A stretch of DNA of 51,333 bases from an uncultured Ferrovum sp. (lineage in GTDB: Bacteria; Pseudomonadota; Gammaproteobacteria; Burkholderiales; Ferrovaceae): positions 1 through 51,333 of the forward strand of contig CAITLJ010000052.1 in assembly GCA_903893215.1 (NCBI GenBank), in the 5' to 3' direction. Positions 27,035 to 35,634 of the stretch are shown here, in pieces. The notes beneath the pieces were generated by a model. The model searched no databases and was not told the origin of the DNA. It was given only the letters and a program-made list of their open reading frames with translations. How positions within the stretch are numbered: the first letter of the stretch is position 1; each line of letters begins with the position of its first letter. Both the position numbers and the translations under genes were made by a program.

Positions 27035-28062
27035 CCGGGCCGGCGCAGCCGTCGACGTCTGCACCGGCCGCGTCAGCCCGGCGGCGCATGCCCTCGTTGC
27101 TGCCAGCACTATGCCTGACCAGTGCACTCACACTCTTGCTCGCCAGCGTCACCGGTAGCGTGACGGTGCCGTGGACGCGCTGGCCCGCCTTGCTGTTCTC
27201 CACTGCGCCGCTCGCGGCGCAGGACGCATTGCTGCAGGCCGTGCTGGCGGTGCGTCTGCCTCGGGTACTGGCCGCCTTTGCCTGCGGCGGCCTGCTCGCG
27301 GTGGCCGGTGCAATGATGCAGGTGCTGCTCGCCAATCCGCTGGCCGATCCCTACGTGCTTGGCGTTTCTGGCGGCGCAGCGACCGGGGCCCTGCTGGTGC
27401 TGATGCTGGGCGTGGCCGCGTTGCCGGTCAGCATGGGTGCCCTGCTCGGCGCGGGCGTGGCGCTGACCCTGGTGTTGATGCGCGGATCGCGCGACCACCA
27501 GCAGGACACCACCCGCTTGCTGCTCGGTGGGGTGGTGCTGGCGGCTGGCTGGTCGGCACTGATCACCCTGCTGCTGGCGCTGGCGCCGGAAAGCCGCTTG
27601 CGCGGCATGGTGTTCTGGCTGATGGGCGATCTCGACGGCGTTACCGCCTGGTGGCTGCCGACGACGGCGCTGGCGCTGGTGCTGATCCTGCTGCGTCCGC
27701 TGGCGGCCGATCTGAATGTGCTGCTGCGTGGCGAGGTGCTGGCGTTCTCGCTTGGCGTGCCGGTGGCGCGGCGGCGGCTGCAACTGGTCTTGCTGGCTGG
27801 ACTCGCCACGGCGCTGGCGGTGGCCACCGTGGGTTCGATCGGCTTCGTCGGCCTGCTGGTGCCGCATGCGGTTCGGCTGCGCATCGGTAACGACCAGCGC
27901 CGGCTGTTGCCGGCCAGTGCCCTGCTGGGTGGCTGTCTGCTCACGTTGGCCGATCTGGCGGCGCGTACCTGCTGCAGTCCCGTGCAGTTGCCGGTGGGCG
28001 TGCTCACCGCACTGCTCGGCGTGCCCTGTTTTCTGTGGTTGTTACGCGGTACACGGTCATGA
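27031..28062 (+). CDS. btuC: Cobalamin ABC transporter permease (FecCD family)
   Basis: The 343-residue protein has the multi-helix layout of FecCD/BtuC permeases, with family stretches LAVRLPRVLAAFACGGLLAV, MMQVLLANPLADPYVLGVSG and GSIGFVGLLVPHAVRL. It forms the inner-membrane channel through which B12 passes. It starts with GTG at 27031, overlapping the tonB stop by four bases, and its own stop overlaps the btuD start (ATGA), so it lies in a tightly coupled operon. Cobalamin as substrate follows from the riboswitch and BtuB. Confidence 0.93.
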   Translation: MTGPAQPSTSAPAASARRRMPSLLPALCLTSALTLLLASVTGSVTVPWTRWPALLFSTAPLAAQDALLQAVLAVRLPRVLAAFACGGLLAVAGAMMQVLLANPLADPYVLGVSGGAATGALLVLMLGVAALPVSMGALLGAGVALTLVLMRGSRDHQQDTTRLLLGGVVLAAGWSALITLLLALAPESRLRGMVFWLMGDLDGVTAWWLPTTALALVLILLRPLAADLNVLLRGEVLAFSLGVPVARRRLQLVLLAGLATALAVATVGSIGFVGLLVPHAVRLRIGNDQRRLLPASALLGGCLLTLADLAARTCCSPVQLPVGVLTALLGVPCFLWLLRGTRS

Positions 28063-28898
28063 CGGTGTCGCCTGTCAATGCCCTGCCAGAAGCACGCGCG
28101 CTGACCCGCGCACCCACCGCGCACCCATGGCTCGCGCTGCGTGACGTGCGCGTGGCAATTGGGGCGCGCGTGCTGATCGATCAGCTCACCCTGCAGGTGC
28201 AAGCCGGTCAACGCTGGGTGGTGCTGGGCAGGAATGGCGCTGGCAAGACGCGTCTGCTCGAGGTGCTGCTGGGGCTGCATGCGCCTGCAGTTGGCACGAT
28301 CGATCTGGACGGTGCGCCCCTGCGCGGCATGCCGCTGGCCGCCGCGGCGCGACTGCGTGCTTTCCTGCCGCAGCATGCGCCCGTGCCATTTGGTGAAACC
28401 GTATTGCAGGCGGTGTTGATCGGGCGCCATCCGTACCGACGCTCCACCGCGTCTGTCGACGAGCACGCGGACGTGATGCTGGCGCTGCAGGCACTCGAGG
28501 TGGTGCATTTGCGGCAACATGCAGCGCGCACTGTCACCGAGCTGTCCGGTGGCGAGCGCCAGCGGGTAGCGCTGGCGGCTCTGCTGGTCCAGCAGACGCC
28601 CCTGTTGCTGCTCGATGAGCCACTCAACCATCTGGACCTGGCACAGCAGCAGGGCGTGCTCGATCACCTGCGCCAACTCTCGCAGCAGGGGCGGGCGGTG
28701 GTCTGTACCTTGCACGACATCAACCAGGCGCTCGCCCTGGCCACCCATGTGGTGTTGCTGGATGGGGCCGCCGGCGCACAGTGTGGCACGGCAGCCGAAC
28801 TGCTCACGGTGGCGCATCTGCAGCGTATTTTTGATGTGCGGCTGTGCGAGGTGGTGCAGGGCGGCCAGCGCTGTTTCCTGCCGGTGACCGGCGCATGA
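28059..28898 (+). CDS. btuD: Cobalamin ABC transporter ATPase
   Basis: This 279-residue protein is an ABC ATPase with Walker A GRNGAGKT (57-64), the signature LSGGERQ (162-168), Walker B LLLLDEP (182-188) and a switch histidine in CTLHDINQAL. It drives import through BtuC. The ATG at 28059 overlaps the btuC stop, and the ATG of btuF overlaps its own stop. An in-frame ATG at 28035 gives a longer but less likely product. Confidence 0.94.
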   Translation: MTVSPVNALPEARALTRAPTAHPWLALRDVRVAIGARVLIDQLTLQVQAGQRWVVLGRNGAGKTRLLEVLLGLHAPAVGTIDLDGAPLRGMPLAAAARLRAFLPQHAPVPFGETVLQAVLIGRHPYRRSTASVDEHADVMLALQALEVVHLRQHAARTVTELSGGERQRVALAALLVQQTPLLLLDEPLNHLDLAQQQGVLDHLRQLSQQGRAVVCTLHDINQALALATHVVLLDGAAGAQCGTAAELLTVAHLQRIFDVRLCEVVQGGQRCFLPVTGA

Positions 28899-29905
28899 CG
28901 GCAACACGCCGCAAGGGCCAGGTGCGGCTGGCGCTTCTGGTCTTGCTGTTCTGCAGTTTTGCTGGCGCTGGCGCTGGCGCTGGCACTGGCACTGGCGCTG
29001 GCGCTGGCACTGGCAGTGGCGCTGGCACTGGCACTGGCGCAGCGCACGCCATGAATCCATCGGCAGCGCCTGCGCCGCTACCCCTGTCGGTCAGCGATGA
29101 CGAGGGACATGTGGTTTCCTTGCCGCATCCGGCCCGACGCGTGGTCAGCCTCTCGCCGCATGTCACCGAGTTGCTGTTTGCCATCGGTGCCGGCGCGCAG
29201 GTGGTGGCGGTGTCGCGCTACTCGGACTATCCGCCGGCTGCGCAGCAGTTGCCGCAGATTGGCGATGCCACCCGCGTTGATCTCGAGCGTCTGCTGGCCT
29301 TGCGACCGGATCTGGTGGTGGGTTGGGGCAGTGCACTGCCGGCGGCGCTGCAACAGCGGCTGCGCGGACTCGGGATTGCGGTATTCAGCAGCCAGCCGCG
29401 CACGCTTGAGGACATTGCAGGCAATCTGGAACGCCTGGGGCGACTGACGGGCACCGGGATCCAGGCGGGCACTGCAGCGCAGCAGATGCGCAGCCGTATC
29501 ACGGCCTTGCAACAGCAGACGGTGGCGGCGCCGCCGTTGCCGGTGTTCTTCCAGTCGTGGGCCAGTCCCTTGATGACCCTGAATGGTCAGCAGCCAGTGG
29601 CGGAACTGATCCGCCTGTGCGGCGGCCGTCTGCTGTTTTCTGAGGCATCCTTGCTGGCACCCACGGTGGATGCAGAGGTGGTGATCGCGGCCAATCCGGC
29701 GCTGATCCTCGCCGCCGGCGCGCCCGGGCAACAGTCACGTATCTTTGAGCGCTGGTTGCGGGTGCCCACACTGCGTGCCGTGGCAGGGCATCACCTGCTG
29801 CTGCTTGATGGTGACCGTCTCAGTCGCGCCACGCCGCGGCTGCTCGAACTGGCCGAGCCTATCTGTGCAGCAATTGCGGCCGCCCGCGCCGTGCCTTCCC
29901 CCTGA
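28895..29905 (+). CDS. btuF: Periplasmic cobalamin-binding protein
   Basis: The 336-residue protein starts with a signal segment (RLALLVLLFCSF) and continues as a BtuF-type binding protein: RVVSLSPHVTELLFAIGAGA, VVAVSRYSDYPPAAQQLPQI, LLALRPDLVVGWGSALP. It delivers cobalamin to BtuCD. Right after the signal core lies a low-complexity Ala-Gly/Thr-Gly tract of about 26 residues, encoded by hexamer repeats; this is not part of the usual fold and probably forms a flexible lead after cleavage or changes the cleavage site. Starts at ATG 28895 overlapping btuD. Confidence 0.92.
   Translation: MTATRRKGQVRLALLVLLFCSFAGAGAGAGTGTGAGAGTGSGAGTGTGAAHAMNPSAAPAPLPLSVSDDEGHVVSLPHPARRVVSLSPHVTELLFAIGAGAQVVAVSRYSDYPPAAQQLPQIGDATRVDLERLLALRPDLVVGWGSALPAALQQRLRGLGIAVFSSQPRTLEDIAGNLERLGRLTGTGIQAGTAAQQMRSRITALQQQTVAAPPLPVFFQSWASPLMTLNGQQPVAELIRLCGGRLLFSEASLLAPTVDAEVVIAANPALILAAGAPGQQSRIFERWLRVPTLRAVAGHHLLLLDGDRLSRATPRLLELAEPICAAIAAARAVPSP
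28961..29040 (+). repeat. Hexanucleotide repeat at the btuF signal region
   Basis: About 13 six-base units, mostly GGCGCT or GGCACT, run for 80 bp and encode alternating Ala-Gly and Thr-Gly. The unit is a multiple of three, so slippage would keep btuF in frame. Confidence 0.9.
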
Positions 29906-29915
29906 AGTTTGTCCG

Positions 29916-29932
29916 GGCTCACGCAGTGAGCC
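29916..29932 (+). terminator. Short hairpin after btuF
   Basis: GGCTCAC, a three-base loop and GTGAGCC form a perfect 7-bp stem 11 bases after the btuF stop. There is no T-run, so termination is uncertain. It separates the B12 operon from sbcDC. Confidence 0.35.
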
Positions 29933-29977
29933 AGGCTTGTGCCAGACTGGTGCGCTTGAATCTGCGCTGAGCACGCT

Positions 29978-31144
29978 ATGCGACTTCTGCACACTTCCGA
30001 CTGGCACCTGGGACGCCAGTTTCATGGCCACAGCCTGCTGGCGGATCAACGTCACATGCTGGAACAGCTGGTGGCGTATGCCACGGCGCTGCGGCCCGAC
30101 CTGGTGGTGGTGGCGGGCGACATCTACGACCGCGCGGTACCACCACCCGAGGCGGTCGACCTGCTCAACGAAGTACTCACGCGGCTGGTGATCGGGCTGC
30201 AGCTGCCGGTGGTGCTGATTGCCGGCAATCACGACAGTGGTGAGCGGCTGGGTTTTGGCGCGCGCCTGCTGCAGCGGGCCGGTCTGCACATTGCGGGCCC
30301 GGCGGCGCATCCGGTCACTGCCGTGCCGATCAACACGGCGGCCGGTCGCGTCTGCGTGTACCCCCTGCCGTACGCCGAGCCGGGCGCCGTGCGTGCCCGT
30401 TTTGCGCAGGCGGATGCGCTTGGCCATGGCGCAGCCATGCAGCTGTCGGTGCAGGAGGTGCTTCGCCAGCATCCGGCCGATTGCATGGCCGTGCTGGTGG
30501 CGCATGCCTTTGTGGTGGGCGGCGAGACCAGCGAGTCGGAGCGACCACTCAGCGTGGGCGGTAGTGGCGCCATCGACGCCAGCGTGTTTGCCGGTTTCGA
30601 TTATGTGGCGCTTGGTCACCTGCATCGGCCGCAAACCCTGGGCGGCGGCCGGCTGCGCTATGCCGGTTCGCCCCTCAAGTACTCTCAGTCCGAAGTCACC
30701 CATGCCAAGTCCTTCTCGCTGGTGCAACTGGCTGTCGGCAGCCTGCCGGTGATCGAGGCGCTGCCGGTGATTCCGCTGCATGACTTGCATGTGCTCACCG
30801 GCACGCTCGCCGAAGTGTGCGCACCCCGTCCGGAGGTGGCAAGCCACGATTTTGTGCTGGCCCGCCTCACCGATCCTGGCGCCTTGCTGGATCCCATGGC
30901 CGCACTGCGCCGCACCTATCCAAATGCACTCGGCATCGAGCGCCTGGTACTGCAGGGGTCGGGAACGCCAGGTGCGCGGGGCGCACGGCGCGAGCAGACC
31001 TCTCCGGAAGGCTTATATGCCAGTTTTTTCGAGGAGGTCACCGGCACACCGTTGCAGGCGGACCAGCAGGCGGTGTTGCTCGAAGAGCTCGACCGGTTGC
31101 GTTACGGCAGCGCAGGACAGGACTTGCCGGGGCGCGCGCGATGA
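29978..31144 (+). CDS. sbcD: SbcCD nuclease, catalytic subunit SbcD
   Basis: The 388-residue protein is the Mre11-like nuclease. Metal-binding phosphoesterase motifs appear in order: TSDWHLGRQF, VAGDIYDRAVPP, AGNHDSGERLG, VAHAFVVGG and ALGHLHRPQ. With SbcC it cuts hairpins and DNA ends, which limits long palindromes and processes repeats. Length is normal. No strong ribosome site precedes the ATG at 29978. Its stop overlaps the sbcC start by four bases. Its presence matters here because the window is rich in short tandem repeats. Confidence 0.95.
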   Translation: MRLLHTSDWHLGRQFHGHSLLADQRHMLEQLVAYATALRPDLVVVAGDIYDRAVPPPEAVDLLNEVLTRLVIGLQLPVVLIAGNHDSGERLGFGARLLQRAGLHIAGPAAHPVTAVPINTAAGRVCVYPLPYAEPGAVRARFAQADALGHGAAMQLSVQEVLRQHPADCMAVLVAHAFVVGGETSESERPLSVGGSGAIDASVFAGFDYVALGHLHRPQTLGGGRLRYAGSPLKYSQSEVTHAKSFSLVQLAVGSLPVIEALPVIPLHDLHVLTGTLAEVCAPRPEVASHDFVLARLTDPGALLDPMAALRRTYPNALGIERLVLQGSGTPGARGARREQTSPEGLYASFFEEVTGTPLQADQQAVLLEELDRLRYGSAGQDLPGRAR

Positions 31145-34100
31145 GGCCGCTGCACCTGTCCCTGCAAGCCTTCGGACCCTTCGCCGGTGCGGAGGCCATC
31201 GACTTCGCGCCGCTGGGCGGCAGCGCCCTGTTTCTGATCCACGGCACGACGGGTGCGGGCAAGACCAGCCTGCTCGATGCGATCTGTTACGCCCTGTATG
31301 GCGACAGTTCGGTGGGTGACCGGCGCGACACCGATCTGCGCTGTGACCGTGCCGACCCCGAGCTACAAACGGCGGTGGAGTTGCGTTTCAGCCTGGGATC
31401 GCGCGTATTTCGTGTCAGCCGCACACCGCGCCAGTGGCGCGCGCGCAAGCGCGGCGCCGGGCAACTGGTGGAACAGGCAGCCACCGCCAGTCTGGACGAA
31501 CAGGACGGTGACAAATGGACACCGCTGGCCGGTCAGCCGCTCAAGGTCACCGAACGCATCCAGTCGCTGCTGGGATTCAACAAGGACCAGTTCCGTCAGG
31601 TGATCGTGCTGCCGCAGGGGCGTTTTCGGGAACTGCTTGCGGCCGGGTCAGCCGACCGCGAGAAGATCCTTGAGCAACTGTTTCAGACCACCTTTTACCG
31701 CAGCATCGAGACGGCACTCAAGCTGGCCGCCGCCGAACAGGGCCGCCAGCAGGAGCAGATCAACACGCGCCGCAGCACCCTGTTTGATACCGTGCAGGCG
31801 GCGGATCAGGCGGCATTTGATGCGGCATTGCTGGCGCAGACGCAGCTTTGCGCAGAACGCAACGCACTGCGTGAGCGTGCCCGCCAAATCCGCGAGGCCG
31901 CCGATCAGGCGCTGCAGGCCGGACAGGCAGTGGCGCAACTGCTGCAAGCCGACCTGCAGGCGCAGCAGGCACTGGTCGGTGTGCAGGCCCAGGTTGACCG
32001 TGTGCAAGGTCAGCAAGCTGAGCTGGACGCCGCTCAGCGTGCGCTGCATGTCCAGCCCGCAGTGCAGGGGGCCCAGCAGGCAGGGCGCACGCAGCTGCAG
32101 GCGCAAGCGGCCCTCGCCCGCGCCGAGCAGGCCGCCCTCGCAGCGCAGGAGGCGATGGACCGTGCGCACCCCGAGCTGACCCGCGCAAGCGAAGCGGCCG
32201 CGCAACAACTGCCGGCACTCGAGCAACAGGAAAACCGCATCCGTGCCTTCGCCGATCCACTCAAGCGCATGGTGGAGCTGCAGCGTCAAGTCGAGGTGCT
32301 GGTGGAAGAGCAAAAGGTGCGCGAGGGCCGGCACGACGCAATGGATGCGCAGCGGATAGCGCTGCAGGCGCAGGTTCAGGCCGAGGTGCTGAACGGCCAG
32401 CAGGTGGAAACGGCGGTGGCCCGCCTGCCAGACCTGCGCCACCGGGTCCACGCGCTGGAACAGCAACTGCAGCAGGTACGCCAGCAGCGCGAGGCGCAAG
32501 CCGCGCTGCTGCTGGCCAATGCCAGGGTGGAAACGCAACAGGAACGCAACCGTCAACTTGCGCTGGAACTGAGGCGCGCCGAGGCCGAGCTGGAGCACAC
32601 CGAGGCGCTTTGGCATGCGGGTCAGGCCGCACGCCTGGCCAGCCTGTTACAGGCCGATACTCCGTGCATGGTGTGTGGGTCGGCCACCCATCCGGCACCG
32701 GCCAGCGCCACTGGCGAATGGGTGGCCGATCAGCGCTTGCAGGCGGTTCGCGCGGGGCATCGACAGGCGCAACAGTCATCGCAACAGGCGGCGCTGGCCC
32801 TGCAGGCTGCGCAGGCCGAGTGCCAGCGACTGCAGGCGCTGGCCGACCAGCACGCCGGGCGCGCTGCAGGTGGCGTGCGGGCGGGGGATGAAGATCAACG
32901 AGCGCAGCCTGAAGATCAACGAGCGCAGCCTGAACATCAACGAGCGCAGCCTGAAGATCAACGAGCGCAGCTTGAGCTGAGGCAGACCCGACTGCAGGAA
33001 GACGTCTTGCTGGTCAGCAACGAACTGCGCCGGGCGGAGCAGTTGGCGGGCTCGCAGGCCACCAGTGCGGCCAGGCGCGCAGCGCTGGATCAGCAGCATC
33101 GTCAGGTTCAGCAGCAGCAGACTGCTCTGGGGGAAGAACGGAATGCAGGTGCCTTGCAACTTCAGGCGCTGCAGACCGAGCTGCAACTCAATCGCGACCA
33201 GGTGCCCGCAGAGTTCGCCAATCCGGATCACACCCGGCAAGTCATGCGCGACCTGCTCGAGCGCAAACAGCAGGTCAGCCAGGCGCTGGCGCAGGCGCAG
33301 GCGGCCGAGCGCACTGCGGCGCTGGCCGCCACCACTGCGCAGGGCGCGTGCACGCAGGCGAAGCAACAATGCGCCGAGGCTGCGCAAGCCGCAGTTGACG
33401 CCGAAACAGCCCTGAAGCTTGCCCTGGCGCTGGCTGGCTTTGTCGATATGGAAGCGCGCAACTCGGCCGTGCGCGACACGGCGGCCCTGCAGGCATTGGA
33501 GCAGGCGATCGGCGAACACGCCAAAGCGCTGGCCGCCGCCGAACATCAGGCCGAGCGCGCGCGCGCGGCTTGTCTGGGACTGCCCGCGCCAGACCTGACG
33601 GCACTCCAGCAGGCAGCCGGGCAGGCGCGACAGGGCGATGCGGACGCTGTGCACGCGGCTGGCGAGGCGCAGGCACAGCTTGCCAGCCTTGCCCGGACAG
33701 CGCAGGCCCTGCAGGAATTGGCCGCCACCGAAGCTGCGCTCGGTACCCGGCATGCCCTGCTTGGCCGGATTGCCGAAGTCGCTGCGGGCACCAATCCGCG
33801 GCGGATGTCATTCCATCGTTATGTGCTGGCCACCATGCTGGACGAGGTGCTCGAGGCCGCTTCGCAGCGTCTGCTGCGCATGAGCCGCAACCGTTTTGCC
33901 CTGCAACGGGTGCAGGTGGCGCCGGGCGGCAATGCGGCCGGCGGACTCGATCTTGAGGTGCTCGATGCCGAGAGCAGCACCGCGCGTCCGGTCGCCACCC
34001 TGTCGGGCGGCGAGGGATTCCTCGCGGCCCTGGCGCTGGCGCTGGGGCTGGCGCAGGTGGTGCAGTCCTACAGCGGCGGCGTGCATCTCGACACGCTGTT

Positions 34101-34296
34101 CATCGACGAAGGTTTTGGCACGCTGGATCCGGAAAGCCTGGACTTTGCCATCCGCACCCTGATCGACCTGCGCGCCGAGGGCCGTCTGGTGGGCATCATC
34201 TCGCACGTGAGCGAGCTGCGCGAACGGATCGATGCCCGTCTGGAGGTGCGCGCCGGCGGCACGGCACCGCGCCTGCAGCTGACCCTGCCAGGCTGA
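31141..34296 (+). CDS. sbcC: SbcCD nuclease, ATPase subunit SbcC
   Basis: This 1051-residue protein is a Rad50-like ATPase. It has Walker A GTTGAGKTS near residue 37, two long Gln/Ala-rich coiled-coil arms, a zinc hook Cys509-Met-Val-Cys512 at the apex, the ABC signature LSGGEGFLAALALALGLAQV and Walker B DTLFIDEGFGTLD. It holds DNA ends for SbcD. A four-unit 21-bp repeat in the second arm (residues 584-611) inserts EDQRAQP heptads with proline, which is odd for a coiled coil. The start is the ATG at 31141 overlapping sbcD; a long upstream frame is only a shadow. The last codons (LTLPG-stop) are the first unit of a 14-bp tandem array. Confidence 0.95.
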   Translation: MRPLHLSLQAFGPFAGAEAIDFAPLGGSALFLIHGTTGAGKTSLLDAICYALYGDSSVGDRRDTDLRCDRADPELQTAVELRFSLGSRVFRVSRTPRQWRARKRGAGQLVEQAATASLDEQDGDKWTPLAGQPLKVTERIQSLLGFNKDQFRQVIVLPQGRFRELLAAGSADREKILEQLFQTTFYRSIETALKLAAAEQGRQQEQINTRRSTLFDTVQAADQAAFDAALLAQTQLCAERNALRERARQIREAADQALQAGQAVAQLLQADLQAQQALVGVQAQVDRVQGQQAELDAAQRALHVQPAVQGAQQAGRTQLQAQAALARAEQAALAAQEAMDRAHPELTRASEAAAQQLPALEQQENRIRAFADPLKRMVELQRQVEVLVEEQKVREGRHDAMDAQRIALQAQVQAEVLNGQQVETAVARLPDLRHRVHALEQQLQQVRQQREAQAALLLANARVETQQERNRQLALELRRAEAELEHTEALWHAGQAARLASLLQADTPCMVCGSATHPAPASATGEWVADQRLQAVRAGHRQAQQSSQQAALALQAAQAECQRLQALADQHAGRAAGGVRAGDEDQRAQPEDQRAQPEHQRAQPEDQRAQLELRQTRLQEDVLLVSNELRRAEQLAGSQATSAARRAALDQQHRQVQQQQTALGEERNAGALQLQALQTELQLNRDQVPAEFANPDHTRQVMRDLLERKQQVSQALAQAQAAERTAALAATTAQGACTQAKQQCAEAAQAAVDAETALKLALALAGFVDMEARNSAVRDTAALQALEQAIGEHAKALAAAEHQAERARAACLGLPAPDLTALQQAAGQARQGDADAVHAAGEAQAQLASLARTAQALQELAATEAALGTRHALLGRIAEVAAGTNPRRMSFHRYVLATMLDEVLEAASQRLLRMSRNRFALQRVQVAPGGNAAGGLDLEVLDAESSTARPVATLSGGEGFLAALALALGLAQVVQSYSGGVHLDTLFIDEGFGTLDPESLDFAIRTLIDLRAEGRLVGIISHVSELRERIDARLEVRAGGTAPRLQLTLPG
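32890..32973 (+). repeat. 21-bp in-frame repeat in sbcC
   Basis: Four units of GAAGATCAACGAGCGCAGCC(T), each 21 bp, lie end to end and differ by one or two bases. Each codes for seven residues (EDQRAQP), so the array keeps both reading frame and heptad phase of the coiled coil. Confidence 0.95.
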
Positions 34297-34368
34297 CCCT
34301 GCCAGGCTGACCCTGCCAGGCAAACCCTGCCAGGCTGACCCTGCCAGGCTGACCCTGCCAGGCAGACC
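34285..34368 (+). repeat. 14-bp tandem array spanning the sbcC stop codon
   Basis: Six 14-bp units of the type CTGCCAGGCTGACC follow one another; units 3 and 6 have one or two changes. The sbcC stop codon (34294-34296) lies inside unit 1, so the array is a repetition of the gene's last codons plus stop. The 377-bp gap to the next gene otherwise holds a terminator hairpin and the lysR promoter region. Confidence 0.95.
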
Positions 34369-34406
34369 CTGGCGCCGGTTGCCGCTGGGGCCAGGTTGAT
34401 TTTTTG
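34368..34406 (+). terminator. Hairpin terminator after sbcC
   Basis: CCTGGC (34368-34373) pairs with GCCAGG (34390-34395), with two further inner pairs, and is followed by TTGATTTTTT. It lies just past the 14-bp array and is a plausible end for the sbcDC transcript. Confidence 0.6.
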
Positions 34407-34639
34407 TGTCTGGCTGATTTGCTGGCCCCACCGCACCGCACCGCACCGGGTTGCGGCCCGGCGGTCAAGCCATTACCCGCACCGGCATGGTCGCTTCCGT
34501 CAGAAAGGTGCACCAAAATCCGGCGGTGTGGCGGCGTGCAGGGCAGGACGTGTCGCCGGGGTGCACGCAATCTGCTGTTTTCATTCAATTGCTGCAGTGT
34601 GCATGGTCTTTGCTTAGAGAAGCAGGGTATATCAGTAAT

Positions 34640-34651
34640 CGAATAATCCCC
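34640..34651. promoter_or_regulatory. Motif shared with the purine operon promoter
   Basis: CGAATAATCCCC lies 23 bases before the lysR start codon. Its exact reverse complement is at 40907-40918, between the divergent BMP and deaminase genes. It may be a binding site for the LysR protein itself (autoregulation) and for its target promoter. Confidence 0.45.
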
Positions 34652-34673
34652 CCAACTCGACAAGGTCGCGCAC

Positions 34674-35612
34674 ATGGCAAGCAATCTGTGGGATTCGCTG
34701 GACGTGCATCTGCTGCGGGTGCTGCATGCCCTGCTCACCGAGAACAGCGTGTCGCGCGCGGCCAGACGACTGAACCAGTCGCAACCGGCCGTCAGCGTGG
34801 CGCTGCGCCGCCTGCGCGATCTGACCGGCGACCAGCTGCTGGTGCGCAGCCGTAACGGCATGACACCGACCGAGCGCGGTGCCTCGCTGCTGGATCCGGT
34901 GCGCATTGCGCTTGAGCAGATCGAGACGATTGCCCTGCGCCAGGTGCGCTTCGACCCAGCGCAGTCACGCCGTAGCCTCAACATCGCCATGCCGGATTAC
35001 CTGAACGGCATGCAGATCGGCGAGATGGTGCGTCGACTGCACAGCGCCGCCCCGTCAGCGCAGATGATTTTTCATTCGCTCGGCGCGGACGGCGATTACG
35101 CCACGGCGCTTGAATCCGGCCGACTCGATCTGGTGATCGGCAACTGGCCCAGTCCGCCGGAATATCTGCGCATCACGCCGCTGTTCGAGGACGAGATGGT
35201 GGTGCTGATGCGCGAAGGCCATCCGCTGGCGCAGGAGCCGATGACGGTGGCGCAGTTCCTGGCTGCCGAGCATGTGGCACCCACCCCATACTCGGTGGGG
35301 CAGCGCGGCGTGATCGATACCTTTCTGGCACGCGAGCGCCTGAAGCGCAATGTGGTCACGCTGGTGCCGTATTTTCATCTGGCGCCCTGCATGCTGCTCA
35401 ACACCGATCTGGTATTCACGGCGCCGCGCCGCTTTGCCGAACATCATGCGCGCACCCTACCGCTGGTCACCCGCCGGCCGCCACTCGATTTTCCGGCGGT
35501 TCCGTATTACCTGCTGTGGCACGACCGTACCCACTATTCGGACGAGTGCCGCTGGTTCCGGGAATCGATCGTGTCGTCCATGCAGGAAAGCCGGGCCCTG
35601 CGCCTGCAGTAA
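34674..35612 (+). CDS. LysR-family transcriptional regulator
   Basis: The 312-residue protein has the LysR winged helix-turn-helix at residues 1-70 (LLRVLHALLTENSVSRAARR, NQSQPAVSVALRRLRDLTGD) and a substrate-binding-like effector domain from about 95. It resembles the NodD-like branch, which often controls catabolic genes. It precedes uraD and the purine genes, so control of purine degradation with a purine intermediate as effector is a reasonable inference. AAGG lies before the ATG at 34674. A motif in its own promoter recurs in the promoter of the xdh operon. Its last codons are part of a 24-bp duplication. Confidence 0.9.
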   Translation: MASNLWDSLDVHLLRVLHALLTENSVSRAARRLNQSQPAVSVALRRLRDLTGDQLLVRSRNGMTPTERGASLLDPVRIALEQIETIALRQVRFDPAQSRRSLNIAMPDYLNGMQIGEMVRRLHSAAPSAQMIFHSLGADGDYATALESGRLDLVIGNWPSPPEYLRITPLFEDEMVVLMREGHPLAQEPMTVAQFLAAEHVAPTPYSVGQRGVIDTFLARERLKRNVVTLVPYFHLAPCMLLNTDLVFTAPRRFAEHHARTLPLVTRRPPLDFPAVPYYLLWHDRTHYSDECRWFRESIVSSMQESRALRLQ

Positions 35613-35634
35613 GGGCTCGTCCTGCGCCTGCAGT
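35597..35634. repeat. 24-bp-spaced duplication across the lysR stop codon
   Basis: CCTGCGCCTGCAGT occurs at 35597-35610 and 35621-35634. The first copy ends in the T of the lysR stop (TAA), the second ends at the first base of the uraD stop on the other strand. This is a fourth case of repetition at a gene end in the window. Confidence 0.75.

Noticed and set aside
30817-31140. Upstream extension of sbcC by 108 codons
   Set aside because: It is the out-of-frame shadow of sbcD; the ATG at 31141 gives the standard SbcC N-terminus and a 4-bp overlap.
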